64,000 bases of DNA, from assembly GCF_003481825.1 (NCBI RefSeq), contig NZ_QULW01000009.1, positions 1-64,000 on the forward strand. Direction: 5' to 3'. This document shows, piece by piece, positions 35,651-44,652 of this stretch. How positions within the stretch are numbered: position 1 is the first letter of the stretch; each line of letters opens with the position of its first letter. The stretch is from Clostridium sp. OM02-18AC (GTDB lineage Bacteria; Bacillota; Clostridia; Lachnospirales; Lachnospiraceae). A program made the translations under genes and the position numbers. The notes under the pieces were generated by a model. The model was not told where the DNA came from and ran no database searches. It saw only the letters and a program-made list of their open reading frames with translations.

Positions 35651-37021
35651 TTAATCATGATTGGTCTGCCAGGAAGTTGCGAAGAGTTTTTCTGCGTGTT
35701 TCCCATGCTTCATCCACACAAACGCGCCGGTGCAGATGATCACAGATAAGAACGAACCGGCCGGTGCGGCAAATCCCATCGGGAACAGCGTGTCCGGGTA
35801 CTGTCTGGATGCCAGGTAAGCAATCGGAATGCGTGCGCAGATAATGGCCGCCAGGTTGTGCATAAAGGAAATACCGGAAAGGCCATACGCGCAGAAATAT
35901 CCGCTGAAGCAGAAGTGAATCCCGGCAAAAATGGTGTCCCAGATATAGCTGTGCAGATACTGGCTGCCGAGACGGACCACATCGGCGTTATCCGAAAACA
36001 GATGGACTGCCGAGCCACCCAGAAACTGCATGAGTACGGAGATCACAATCCCGTAGAAAACGGTAATACTCATGGCGCAAAGCAGCGTCTGGCTTGCCCG
36101 CTCGTGCTTTCCGGCACCGATATTCTGGGCAGAGAGTGCGGAGACAGTGGAGAGCATGGAGGACGGGACCAGGAAAAACAGGCTGATCATTTTTTCCACG
36201 ATACCGACTGCCGCTGCATCGTTTAAGCCACGGCGGTTGGCAATGATGGTGATCACGATGAATGCGATCTGAATGAATCCGTCCTGCATGGCGATCGGAA
36301 AGCCAATCTTTAAAAGATTTCCCATAACCGCTCTGACTGGTCTTAAATTTACAGGCTGAAAACCTGGAATCATCTTCTTGCGGAATACCATGGTCAGGGA
36401 GACCAGCACGCTGATCGTCTGGGACAGGGTAGTGCCAAGTGCTGCACCGGCAGGCCCCATATGCAGTGCTCCAATGAACAGGTAGTCGAGGGCAATGTTA
36501 AACGCACAGGCAATGGCGATGAAATACATCGGACTTTTCGAGTCTCCCATCCCGCGGAAGATGGAGCTGATCATGTTGTAAGCCGTGATAAATGGAATGC
36601 CGATAAAGCAGATCGTTAAGTAGATGATGGTGTCCTTCACGGCTTCCTGCGGAGTGGACATGATTGCTACGATCGGCTTTACAAAGTACAGCAAAACTAC
36701 GGTAAGGCAAATGGAAAGCAGCATGAACAGTGTTACGGTATTGCCGATGGAGCGGTTGACCTGTTCGCGGTCATTGGCGCCGACGGCACGTCCGATCATG
36801 ACGGTTGTTCCCATGGCCAGTCCGACGATCATGACGGTCAGCATGTGCATGACCTGGCTTCCGATGGAAACGGCCGTAGTGGCACCGACTCCGTTAAACT
36901 GACCGATGATGAACAGGTCGGCAGTTCCGTAAAGCGTCTGCAAAAAATAGGAAAGAAAGTACGGAAGCGAGAACAGCAGGATGGTTTTCGGCACGCTTCC
37001 AGTTGTTAAATTGTGTTCCAT
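35651..37021 (-). CDS. MATE-family multidrug exporter, second locus
   Basis: A 456-residue twelve-helix MatE transporter. Family features are LFSLPYFLSYFLQTLYGTAD at the N-terminus, MIGRAVGANDREQVNRSIG in the first half and SAQNIGAGKHERASQTL in the second. The start at 37021 follows GGAGA. It lies 63 bp downstream of a MerR-type regulator gene on the same strand and is probably co-transcribed with it. Sequence differs clearly from the MATE protein at 16.0 kb. Confidence 0.92.
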   Translation of the reverse strand: MEHNLTTGSVPKTILLFSLPYFLSYFLQTLYGTADLFIIGQFNGVGATTAVSIGSQVMHMLTVMIVGLAMGTTVMIGRAVGANDREQVNRSIGNTVTLFMLLSICLTVVLLYFVKPIVAIMSTPQEAVKDTIIYLTICFIGIPFITAYNMISSIFRGMGDSKSPMYFIAIACAFNIALDYLFIGALHMGPAGAALGTTLSQTISVLVSLTMVFRKKMIPGFQPVNLRPVRAVMGNLLKIGFPIAMQDGFIQIAFIVITIIANRRGLNDAAAVGIVEKMISLFFLVPSSMLSTVSALSAQNIGAGKHERASQTLLCAMSITVFYGIVISVLMQFLGGSAVHLFSDNADVVRLGSQYLHSYIWDTIFAGIHFCFSGYFCAYGLSGISFMHNLAAIICARIPIAYLASRQYPDTLFPMGFAAPAGSFLSVIICTGAFVWMKHGKHAEKLFATSWQTNHD

Positions 37022-37084
37022 GAATATGTCTCCTTTGATTGAAAATAGGTTTTACAGGCTGATAGCTTTTTAATCTGTGAATGG

Positions 37085-37948
37085 TTAAGCTCCATGCATG
37101 CGTAAACTGTCATTACGCATTGCATTGTATTGTATTGGAATGCAGATTTCGGTTACAAATTTGTCCGTGTCGTTTGTGACACCGTAGTCGATCAACGTGA
37201 TTTCGCGGGAAAAGCCGGTAATCTGCATTTTATGCATGGAAATATAGTCCAGCAGCTTCCGGTACTCTTGCGGTGCTTCGGTATGCTGCCCGTGAAAGCG
37301 GATCCGCACAGCCAGCGTTTCCGGCAGTGTGAGTGTGCTGCCGCGATAGAGATCCTCCTGCTCCAGCATGAGGAAGATTCCATCGTACGAAGTGATCTGA
37401 TGACTCAATAGATGTTCGCAGGAAATGCCGACTCCGACTTTGCCAAGGAAGATCAGTGCTTCGGACTGGGATTCGTCGAGCTTCTTCAAATTGGTTTCCA
37501 TATCGAGCGGTTCGCCGGTTTTTAGGGAATCATCGATCCATACGATCCGGCTTGCTGGAAGCTGGATCAGGGAGATGGTATCAAGTGGGACACTTTGTGC
37601 GTCTAAAAGCCAGTTCAGGCGATGGTCTATCTTTCGCTCGATGCGTTTTAACGCTTCCTGTTTTTCAAGAACGATCTGCTTTTGATGAAGCAGCTTTTCT
37701 TTGATGGAAGAAATATCCCGGTTTTGCAAAAAATCAATGATCTCAGCCAGCGACATATCCAGCGCTCTCAGATACCGTATGGTATTGAGGATTTCGAACT
37801 GTTCAGTACTGTAATAGCGGTAGCCGGAATCCGGTGAAATGTATTCCGGTGTGAGCAGGCCGATCGTTTCATAATGCCTCAGACTGCTGACACTGAGATG
37901 AAACAATTTCGACACTTCTCCGATTGAAAACAAATTTTTTTTATCCAT
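37085..37948 (-). CDS. MerR-family regulator of the second MATE locus
   Basis: A 287-residue MerR-type activator: winged helix FSIGEVSKLFHLSVSSLRHY at about 5-24, the SGYRYYS turn, a long coiled helix (about 80-118) and a C-terminal GyrI-like/effector domain. I chose the ATG at 37948 behind AAAGG; reading further upstream would run through the promoter. It heads a two-gene operon with the MATE exporter, and its own promoter has a 19-bp spacer with a central dyad, so it probably activates itself and the pump on drug binding. Confidence 0.88.
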   Translation of the reverse strand: MDKKNLFSIGEVSKLFHLSVSSLRHYETIGLLTPEYISPDSGYRYYSTEQFEILNTIRYLRALDMSLAEIIDFLQNRDISSIKEKLLHQKQIVLEKQEALKRIERKIDHRLNWLLDAQSVPLDTISLIQLPASRIVWIDDSLKTGEPLDMETNLKKLDESQSEALIFLGKVGVGISCEHLLSHQITSYDGIFLMLEQEDLYRGSTLTLPETLAVRIRFHGQHTEAPQEYRKLLDYISMHKMQITGFSREITLIDYGVTNDTDKFVTEICIPIQYNAMRNDSLRMHGA

Positions 37949-38024
37949 AGGCAGGACCTTTCTGTACTGCAAAGTTTTTTTGATGAGTTTTATATGCTGC
38001 TGCATTTTGTATTGCACGTTTTTT

Positions 38025-38055
38025 ATTATAAACACTACAATGATTATAGAGTCAA
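38025..38055 (-). promoter_or_regulatory. MerR-type 19-bp-spacer promoter, second MATE locus
   Basis: On the minus strand TTGACT (38055-38050), 19-bp spacer and TATAAT (38030-38025). The spacer holds CTATAATCATTGTAG, a near palindrome. This is the same architecture as at 17425-17455. Confidence 0.75.
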
Positions 38056-38111
38056 GAGAAAAAGTAGTAAAACAAAATTTTTCAATGCGGAATAAAAATA
38101 AAGAGAACTAA

Positions 38112-38140
38112 TTGACAATAATTGGAAATATTTATATAGA
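38112..38140 (+). promoter_or_regulatory. Promoter reading directly into a terminator
   Basis: TTGACA (38112-38117), 17-bp spacer, TATAGA (38135-38140). The predicted start, about 38147, is only about 11 nt before a perfect terminator stem, so a roughly 50-nt RNA would result. Confidence 0.6.
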
Positions 38141-38157
38141 AGAAACAGGAATGGAAA

Positions 38158-38200
38158 GACCGGTGAAACTGGGAAAAAAGCCAGTTTCACCGGTCTTTTT
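38158..38200 (+). terminator. Strong intrinsic terminator
   Basis: A perfect 15-bp stem (38158-38172 with 38181-38195), 8-nt A-rich loop and TTTTT. Confidence 0.85.
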
Positions 38201-38335
38201 GGACGGAATTTTATGGATAGTTATGCTCAAAATCGACAAATTTCACCATAAATCTGCCAAGCATATCGCGTAGGATGTTGAAGCTGTGTTATATTACCAC
38301 TATATTGCGCCTAAATATAGAAAGTGTATCAGAAC

Positions 38336-40405
38336 ATGGAAACAAAAGAGAAACATATGGACTTAAATAACCGTTTTTTGGAAGAAGCTGTTTTTGCGAT
38401 CGCAGATGGTTACTGTAGCATCAACCTCACGAAGAACCTGATCCCAGGTGTCATGCATCAGGTCGTGGACGGGGTAAATTATGATTTAAATAAACAGCTT
38501 GGAATACCGGAAAATTCCAGCTTTACAGAGATCGTGGCGCAGTGGGCCCTGACGATCCCGGAAGAAGGACGAAAGGATTTTCTGGATGTTCTGGACCGGG
38601 AAAGTCTTTTGGCGCGTTACCGAAAGGGGGAACGCCATATTTCCTTCACGTATTGGACGAGGACGGCGACCTACGAGCCGATGCTGGCAGAGGATCATCT
38701 GGCGATGTTTGAAGATGAGAAAACGGGCGATATCCTGGGGGTAAATTATGTGTTGGACCGCACGGAGCAGTACCGCTTAAAACAATATAAAGCACAGCTG
38801 GAGCAGAAAACGCAGAAGCTGGAAGCTTTGCTGGAGGTGGAAAAGGTATACAATACCAAGCTGTACCTCGATGCGCTGACCGGTGCTTATAACCGCCGTT
38901 ATTATGAAGAAGTTGTGCATGATTTTACCGGTCCTTCCGGTGTGGCATTGATGGATCTGGATGATTTTAAGATCTATAATGATACCTATGGTCACCAGGC
39001 GGGAGACCGTGCCCTGGAAACTGCGGCGAAAGCGGTTCGCGCCTGCATCCGCACGGGAGATATGTTTATCCGCTATGGCGGTGATGAATTTTTGCTGGTT
39101 TTAGTCGGGATTCCGTCTCATTTCTTCCAGGCAAAGCTGGATCAGGTACGCGAAAAGGTATACCATGCCAGTGTTCCAGGGTATGCGCATATTCAGCTTT
39201 CCATGAGTATCGGAGGTGCCATGCAGACGCTTGCAGAGCCGATGGAAGCAGTTGTCTGCCGGGCAGACCGCCTGATGTACCAGGCAAAGCGTCATAAAAA
39301 CAAGGTGATCGTGGAGGGCAGCGAAGAGGAACAGAGTCTGGCACATGGCGCTGCCTCCAGCCGGGAACACCAGAAGATCCTGATCGTGGATGATTCCCAG
39401 TTAAACCGGGAGCTGCTTGCTGCAATCTTAAGTGACGATTACCAGATCATGGAGGCAGAAGACGGTCAGGAAGGATTGAAAATCTTATATGAGAATCAAA
39501 AGCAGATCGCGCTGATACTTTTGGATATCAATATGCCGAAACTGGATGGGTTTGGGGTATTGAAAGCCATGAATGCAAACCATATCATCGAAGATATTCC
39601 GGTCATTATGATCTCCAGCGATGACTCGGAGGTGGTGATTCGTGAATCTTATGAGCTTGGAGCTTCTGATTATGTGAACCGCCCGTTCGATGCGCGGATC
39701 GTGTACCGCCGTGTGGCAAATACCATCAAGCTCTATGAAAAGCAGCGGCGTCTGGTGCAGCTGGTGTCCAGGCAGATCCGTAAGCAGGAGCACAATACGT
39801 CCATGCTGGTTGGGGTGTTGAGCCAGATCGTGGAATTTCGAAATGGGGAAAGCGGCTCTCATGTGCGTAACATCCGCAGAATCACAGAGCTTCTGTTAAA
39901 TCACCTGACTACGATCACAGATAAATATAAGCTCACGCCGGAAGAAAAAGAGTACATTCCGCTGGCTTCCGCCCTGCACGATATTGGTAAGATCGCAGTA
40001 GATGAAAAGATTCTAAACAAGCCAGGAAGACTGACAAAGGAAGAGTTTGAGATCATGAAAACGCACAGCATGATGGGAGCCGAGATGCTCCAGAAGCTGG
40101 AGAACTTTGAGAAAGAACCGCTGCTGCAGACAGCCTATGAAATTGCCCGTTGGCACCATGAACGATGGGATGGAAGCGGATACCCGGATGGACTGAAAGA
40201 AGATAAGATCCCGATCAGTGCACAGCTGGTATCCATGGCTGACGTTTACGATGCACTCACCAGTGAACGGTGCTACAAGCAGGCGTTTTCCCATGAGACT
40301 GCGATTGCAATGATCAAAAATGGGGAGTGCGGGGCATTCAATCCATTGCTGATCCATTGCCTGACCCAGTTGGAAGAAGAACTGAAAGGGAAAAGTAGAA
40401 AATAA
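38336..40405 (+). CDS. Cyclic-di-GMP enzyme with GGDEF, response-receiver and HD-GYP domains
   Basis: A 689-residue soluble signalling protein. Residues about 1-145 form an unrecognised sensor-like domain; a coiled segment leads to a GGDEF domain (about 176-330) with intact GGDEF at 248-252 and an inhibitory-site RTGD at 239-242. A receiver domain (about 346-470) has phospho-acceptor Asp397 in LLDINMPKLDG, and an HD-GYP domain (about 490-680) has HDIGK at 548-552 and GSGYPDG at 613-619. It could both make and degrade c-di-GMP under phosphorelay control. The start is uncertain: GTG 38324, ATG 38336 and ATG 38357 are possible and none has a strong ribosome site. Confidence 0.9.
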   Translation: METKEKHMDLNNRFLEEAVFAIADGYCSINLTKNLIPGVMHQVVDGVNYDLNKQLGIPENSSFTEIVAQWALTIPEEGRKDFLDVLDRESLLARYRKGERHISFTYWTRTATYEPMLAEDHLAMFEDEKTGDILGVNYVLDRTEQYRLKQYKAQLEQKTQKLEALLEVEKVYNTKLYLDALTGAYNRRYYEEVVHDFTGPSGVALMDLDDFKIYNDTYGHQAGDRALETAAKAVRACIRTGDMFIRYGGDEFLLVLVGIPSHFFQAKLDQVREKVYHASVPGYAHIQLSMSIGGAMQTLAEPMEAVVCRADRLMYQAKRHKNKVIVEGSEEEQSLAHGAASSREHQKILIVDDSQLNRELLAAILSDDYQIMEAEDGQEGLKILYENQKQIALILLDINMPKLDGFGVLKAMNANHIIEDIPVIMISSDDSEVVIRESYELGASDYVNRPFDARIVYRRVANTIKLYEKQRRLVQLVSRQIRKQEHNTSMLVGVLSQIVEFRNGESGSHVRNIRRITELLLNHLTTITDKYKLTPEEKEYIPLASALHDIGKIAVDEKILNKPGRLTKEEFEIMKTHSMMGAEMLQKLENFEKEPLLQTAYEIARWHHERWDGSGYPDGLKEDKIPISAQLVSMADVYDALTSERCYKQAFSHETAIAMIKNGECGAFNPLLIHCLTQLEEELKGKSRK

Positions 40406-40416
40406 CAGGTTTTGTA

Positions 40417-40446
40417 TTGACAGTTTCAGCCTGTATGTCGTAAACT
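40417..40446 (+). promoter_or_regulatory. Promoter of the cobalamin-transport operon
   Basis: TTGACA (40417-40422), 18-bp spacer, TAAACT (40441-40446), just before the riboswitch. Confidence 0.6.
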
Positions 40447-40459
40447 ATGCTGCGGAATC

Positions 40460-40612
40460 AGTGTCGGTCGTTTGGGACCGGTGAAAAGGGAAACGGGTGG
40501 AAGTCCCGTGCGGTGCCGCCGCTGTAAGCGCATAAAAGGCAGTCTGCATTTCACTGTATCATCATGGGAAGAAATCGGACAACATTGCCGCGCAAGCCAG
40601 AAGACCTGCTTT
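40460..40612 (+). ncRNA. Cobalamin (B12) riboswitch
   Basis: The aptamer shows the ordered core elements of the cobalamin family: AAAAGGGAA at 40485-40492, the GCGGTGCCGCCGCTGTAA region at about 40510-40526, CATGGGAAGAAATCGG at about 40563-40578, and the B12 box AAGCCAGAAGACCTGC at 40594-40609. The box has A where the common form has G (CCAGAAGACC for CCAGGAGACC). A terminator hairpin about 115 nt downstream suggests that bound cobalamin stops transcription of the following transporter operon. Confidence 0.88.
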
Positions 40613-40726
40613 TTCCACTTTTGCTGTCACGGTCCATGACATGGCAAGGGAAACAAGGGGAAAGTCTGCTGTTTGACACGCATGTGTGAACAGGAATAAA
40701 CGTGTCCCCTGGATGCAAAATACGGT

Positions 40727-40776
40727 GCATCATTCGGTTTATCGTTGGATAGGCTGAATGGTGCTTTTTCTTTTTT
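40727..40776 (+). terminator. Riboswitch expression-platform terminator
   Basis: A 17-bp stem with G-T pairs (40727-40743 with 40748-40764), GTTG loop, and T5-C-T6 tail. It lies between the aptamer and the ribosome site of the binding-protein gene. Confidence 0.8.
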
Positions 40777-40880
40777 ATATGACATTGCGATAGGGCAAGT
40801 TATGTTTTTGCATCACATTCCTGCATGGGTGTACAGAAAATTAATTTTTACTCATTTTCAACATCAGGAGGAAAACAATT

Positions 40881-41978
40881 ATGAGAAACAAGAAACTGGT
40901 AACATTCACGATGGCTGCCTGCATGATGACAGGCCTGGTAGCTGGTTGCGGCGCAAAAAATGCAGATACTGCTTCCAAGGCAGAGACTGCTGCTGAGAGC
41001 AGTACTGAAGAATCGAAACAGGCAGAAACCGAAGAATCCAAAGCTGATGAGGCAAAGACAGATGGTGCAGAGGAAGCTTACGAGCCGGTTACCATTACCT
41101 TAAACCTGCAGCGTTCTGGTCTGGGTGAAAATGTAGAATATACCTTTACCAAAAAGCCATCTGCTGTTGTGGCATCCGGTGATCAGATGGCAGATTTCTT
41201 CTTTGATCTGGGACTGGAAGACCAGATGGTTGGTTACACGAAGGGAAGCTGCTGGAGTACGGTTTCCCAGTATCCGGCAAGAGACAAGGTGCCGCAGCTT
41301 CTGGAGGCAGGAAAGGGCATTTCAAATCTGTCCAAAGAGGAGCTTGCAGCTACCGGCTGTGATTTCCTGATGGGCTGGGACTCTGTATTTTCTGATAAAA
41401 ACTTCGGAAAAGAGTTCTGCGATGCAAACGGAATTGCCATGTATTTCCCATACGTATGCTCCGATCAGGCAACCTTTGAGGATCTTTACAAGGACTATGA
41501 GACCTTAGGAAAAATCTTCCAGGTAAAGGATGTTGCTTCTGAGAAGATCCAGGCAATGAAGGACACCCTTCAGGAAGTAAAAGATACTCTCGGTGAGGAT
41601 GTTTACCAGAATCCGGTTACCGTATTTGCTTATGATTCCGGTGAGGATGCACCGTTTACCGCATGTCAGGGTATGCCGGGCGACATCATCAAACTGGCTG
41701 GCGGAATCTCCATTTTTGATGACATTGAGGCTGGCTGGGCAACTCCTTCCTGGGAAGAAGTTGTAGAGCGCGACCCGGATGTGATCCTGATCCTGGACTA
41801 CACCGGAGACATTTCTGAGAAGAAAAATTTCCTGGAGACCAACGAGTTCACCAAGGATTTAAGAGCTGTCAAAGAGGGCAAGATCTACTCTGCATGCTGC
41901 AGTGATATGCAGGGTTCTGCAGGTTCTGCAGAGGCTGTCAAAGAGATCGCAAAGCAGCTGTATCCGGACAAATTCTAA
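40881..41978 (+). CDS. btuF: Cobalamin-type ABC transporter substrate-binding lipoprotein
   Basis: A 365-residue lipoprotein: lipobox LVAGC (Cys23), an acidic Ser/Glu/Ala linker to about residue 65, then a type III (BtuF/FhuD) binding fold in two lobes: PSAVVASGDQMADFFFDLGL and a typical end GSAEAVKEIAKQLYPDKF. The start follows CAGGAGG. The cobalamin riboswitch directly upstream makes a corrinoid the likely ligand, though the fold alone would also fit iron-siderophore. The permease and ATPase follow. Confidence 0.88.
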   Translation: MRNKKLVTFTMAACMMTGLVAGCGAKNADTASKAETAAESSTEESKQAETEESKADEAKTDGAEEAYEPVTITLNLQRSGLGENVEYTFTKKPSAVVASGDQMADFFFDLGLEDQMVGYTKGSCWSTVSQYPARDKVPQLLEAGKGISNLSKEELAATGCDFLMGWDSVFSDKNFGKEFCDANGIAMYFPYVCSDQATFEDLYKDYETLGKIFQVKDVASEKIQAMKDTLQEVKDTLGEDVYQNPVTVFAYDSGEDAPFTACQGMPGDIIKLAGGISIFDDIEAGWATPSWEEVVERDPDVILILDYTGDISEKKNFLETNEFTKDLRAVKEGKIYSACCSDMQGSAGSAEAVKEIAKQLYPDKF

Positions 41979-42009
41979 TTGGCCCCGTTTTAGGAGAAAA
42001 AAACAGAAA

Positions 42010-43077
42010 ATGAAATCAGAAATCAGTAAAAACAATGGACGGAAAACGGGCCGTTTTGCCGTAACACTCCTGATTGTCCTGCTTCTGATCGCGTTCGTCA
42101 CAACCATTTCCGTGACACTTGGAGCCATCCATGTGTCGCCGGATGAAATCTTAAAGATCATCGTAAATAAGGCATCGGGAAGTGATCTGTTTCCGGTTAC
42201 CTGGGAGCAGAAAACGGAAAATATCATCTGGAATATCCGCTTTCCGCGCGTGATCATGGCCTTTATCGTGGGAGCCGGATTATCGCTTTGCGGTGTGCTG
42301 ATGCAGGCGCTGACGAAGAACCCGTTGGCAGATCCGTATGTGCTGGGCATTTCCTCCGGTGCTTCTGCCGGTGCGGTCAGTGTGATCATTTTGGGGTGGT
42401 TCAGCTTTCTGGGCGGCTATGCGGTAATCTTTGGCGCAACGCTGGGAGCGGCAGCGGCCATATGCCTTTCCTTGAGCATCGCCTCCCTGAAGGGCAGGAT
42501 TACCTCCACGCAGCTGGTTTTAGCCGGAATTGCCACTTCTGCGTTGTTTTCCGCGACCACAAACCTGATCGTGTACGGATTCAACAACGGTTCGGACAAG
42601 ACAAAAATGGCGCTGTACTGGATGGTGGGTTCCTTAAGCGGTGCGACCTGGAGCCGGGTAAAATACGTCTTTATCGTGGCGGCTGTGACCATGATCCTTA
42701 TCATTTTAGTTTCCAGGGAGTTGGATGTGCTGCTGCTTGGTGATGATGTGGCAGAGACATTGGGAGCTGACACCAGACGCATCAAACTGCTGATCATTCT
42801 GGCTTCCACGGTGCTCACCGGCGTGGTCGTTTCGGTCAGCGGCGTGATCGGATTTGTAGGCCTGGTCGTGCCGCATATCATGCGCGGATTTGTAGGTTCC
42901 GTGCATAAGCGGCTGATCCCGGTATCGATCCTGGGAGGCGGACTGTTCGCCATGATCGCGGACCTGATCTCCCGCGTCATCATTGCGCCGGAAGAACTGC
43001 CGATCGGCGTGATCGCGGCATTTTTCGGTGCGCCGTTCTTCCTCTATCTGATCCGGAAAGGAAGTGTGGGCCGATGA
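42010..43077 (+). CDS. btuC: FecCD/BtuC-type ABC transporter permease
   Basis: A 355-residue permease with about ten helices, typical of corrinoid/siderophore importers. The conserved segments FPRVIMAFIVGAGLSLCGVL, MQALTKNPLADPYVLGISSG and the late SGVIGFVGLVVPHIMRGFVG are present. The start at 42010 was chosen as the first ATG past the AGGAG at 41992; the spacing (13 nt) is longer than ideal. The last 4 bp overlap the ATPase start. Corrinoid specificity rests on the riboswitch. Confidence 0.9.
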   Translation: MKSEISKNNGRKTGRFAVTLLIVLLLIAFVTTISVTLGAIHVSPDEILKIIVNKASGSDLFPVTWEQKTENIIWNIRFPRVIMAFIVGAGLSLCGVLMQALTKNPLADPYVLGISSGASAGAVSVIILGWFSFLGGYAVIFGATLGAAAAICLSLSIASLKGRITSTQLVLAGIATSALFSATTNLIVYGFNNGSDKTKMALYWMVGSLSGATWSRVKYVFIVAAVTMILIILVSRELDVLLLGDDVAETLGADTRRIKLLIILASTVLTGVVVSVSGVIGFVGLVVPHIMRGFVGSVHKRLIPVSILGGGLFAMIADLISRVIIAPEELPIGVIAAFFGAPFFLYLIRKGSVGR

Positions 43078-43862
43078 GTTTATATGTAAAAAATCTGGAT
43101 TACCAGATTGGAAATGACCAGATCCTAAAGCAGATTTCCCTGGAAATCCGGGATGGAGAGTTTGTGGGACTTGTGGGACCGAACGGCTGCGGAAAGTCCA
43201 CGCTGTTAAAGCATATTTACCGCACGTATAAGCCAAAAGGCGGCACGATCTTTTTAGACGGCAAAGATATTACAGAGTTTTCTGCGAAGAAAATGGCGGG
43301 AGAACTGGCTGTCATGGCACAGGAAAACCAGCTGGAATTTGACTTTACCGTGCGGGATATGGTCATGTTTGGCCGCTACGCACACAAGAAATTTTTGGAA
43401 GGTGACACCGCAAAAGACCGGGAATTGTGCGAACAATGCCTGCGGGAAGTCGGCCTGACCGGCTATGAAAACCGCTCATATTTAAGCCTTTCCGGTGGGG
43501 AAAAACAGCGTGTTCTGCTGGCCCGTGTACTGATGCAAGAAAGCCGCTATATCGTGCTGGATGAGCCGACCAACCACCTCGATGTCAGCTACCAGTACCA
43601 GATCATGGATATTCTGCGCGGGCAGAATGTCACCGTCTTTTCCTCGATTCATGACTTAAATCTGGCAGCACTTTACTGTGACCGGATCCTGTTTTTGTAT
43701 CAGGGAAAGATAGTGGACAGTGGGACACCGGAAGCGGTGCTGACGCAGGAAAACATCCGGAAGTATTTTGGAATCGAAGCGCAGATTACGAAAAATGATG
43801 TGACCGGGAAGATTCAGATTTATTATCTGCCGGGATGGGTGAGGAAAAAAGCTTGTAAGTAA
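43074..43862 (+). CDS. btuD: BtuD/FecE-type ABC transporter ATPase
   Basis: A 262-residue ATPase with Walker A GPNGCGKST (residues 35-43), signature LSGGEKQR, Walker B YIVLDEP and the switch His in SSIHD. The start overlaps the permease stop (ATGA). It completes the riboswitch-controlled importer. Confidence 0.92.
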   Translation: MSLYVKNLDYQIGNDQILKQISLEIRDGEFVGLVGPNGCGKSTLLKHIYRTYKPKGGTIFLDGKDITEFSAKKMAGELAVMAQENQLEFDFTVRDMVMFGRYAHKKFLEGDTAKDRELCEQCLREVGLTGYENRSYLSLSGGEKQRVLLARVLMQESRYIVLDEPTNHLDVSYQYQIMDILRGQNVTVFSSIHDLNLAALYCDRILFLYQGKIVDSGTPEAVLTQENIRKYFGIEAQITKNDVTGKIQIYYLPGWVRKKACK

Positions 43863-43906
43863 CAGCAGAAATTTTACAAAATAGGAATGATTTAGGAGAA
43901 TTTACT

Positions 43907-44479
43907 ATGTTGCAGCGAATGGTATTATCGCAATTTCCAGAAATTTACCGTATTATGGAAGCCAGCTTCCCTGATGATGAGTACCGTCCATATGAAGAAC
44001 AGCTTGCTCTATTCGAAGAGCCGGAGTATGGCATTTATTATATGTCAATTTCATCGGAAAGCTTGGAATCACAAGTTTCTGATAGTGTTTTGAAAGACAA
44101 GCCTGCCGGCTTTCTTGCAGTGTGGGAATTCGTTGAGTTTATCTTTGTGGAACATTTTGCAGTAGATCCGAAGCTTCGTAACAGCGGGACAGGCTCCGGT
44201 ATGCTTCAGGAACTGGTAAAACTTAGTAAAAAGCCGGTTTGCCTGGAGGTGGAACTTCCAGACGCCGAATTGGCACGCAGACGTATTGGCTTTTATGAGC
44301 GCAATGGTTTTGTTTTTAATGATTATTCGTACATGCAGCCGCCGATTTCCAAGGGAAAATCTCCGGTGCCGCTTCGTATCATGACATACGGAAAGGCTGT
44401 GTCGCAGGAAGAATTCGAGCAGATTCAAAAAAGTCTTTATCAGCGTGTTTACAAGTGTGAGCCAGGCTCTTTCGTTTAA
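43907..44479 (+). CDS. GNAT-family N-acetyltransferase
   Basis: A 190-residue protein with a GNAT acetyl-CoA fold. The acetyl-CoA loop appears as VDPKLRNSGTGSGMLQELV, a slightly altered R/Q-x-x-G-x-G/A motif, preceded by the strand FIFVEHFAV and followed by RRIGFYERNGFVFND (motif B). The substrate is unknown. It starts 44 bp after the importer operon behind AGGAG and ends before a hairpin at 44531, so it may be a read-through gene of that operon. Confidence 0.85.
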   Translation: MLQRMVLSQFPEIYRIMEASFPDDEYRPYEEQLALFEEPEYGIYYMSISSESLESQVSDSVLKDKPAGFLAVWEFVEFIFVEHFAVDPKLRNSGTGSGMLQELVKLSKKPVCLEVELPDAELARRRIGFYERNGFVFNDYSYMQPPISKGKSPVPLRIMTYGKAVSQEEFEQIQKSLYQRVYKCEPGSFV

Positions 44480-44530
44480 AAATTCGAACTGGTCAAAAGG
44501 TTTACACAAAAACTGTGCAGTGCTATATTT

Positions 44531-44562
44531 GAGACAGATACTAAAAATCTGTCTCATTTTTA
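44531..44562 (+). terminator. Terminator after the acetyltransferase gene
   Basis: GAGACAGA/TCTGTCTC stem with AATTTTTA-type tail. A promoter-like pair (TTTACA 44501-44506, 17 bp, TATATT 44524-44529) lies immediately before it and may instead serve the large gene downstream. Confidence 0.65.
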
Positions 44563-44652
44563 ATTTGCGGGATCTTGAAAATGTATCGTCGATGCGTCCA
44601 ACCCCGGAAAGTGGGATCCACAGGAGTACATTTGCTCCATGAAAGGAATGGT

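Noticed and set aside
44501..44529. Promoter TTTACA-17-TATATT as a third promoter-into-terminator unit
   Set aside because: The hairpin begins 2 bp after the -10, so the transcript start would fall inside it; it is simpler to read the hairpin as the acetyltransferase terminator.
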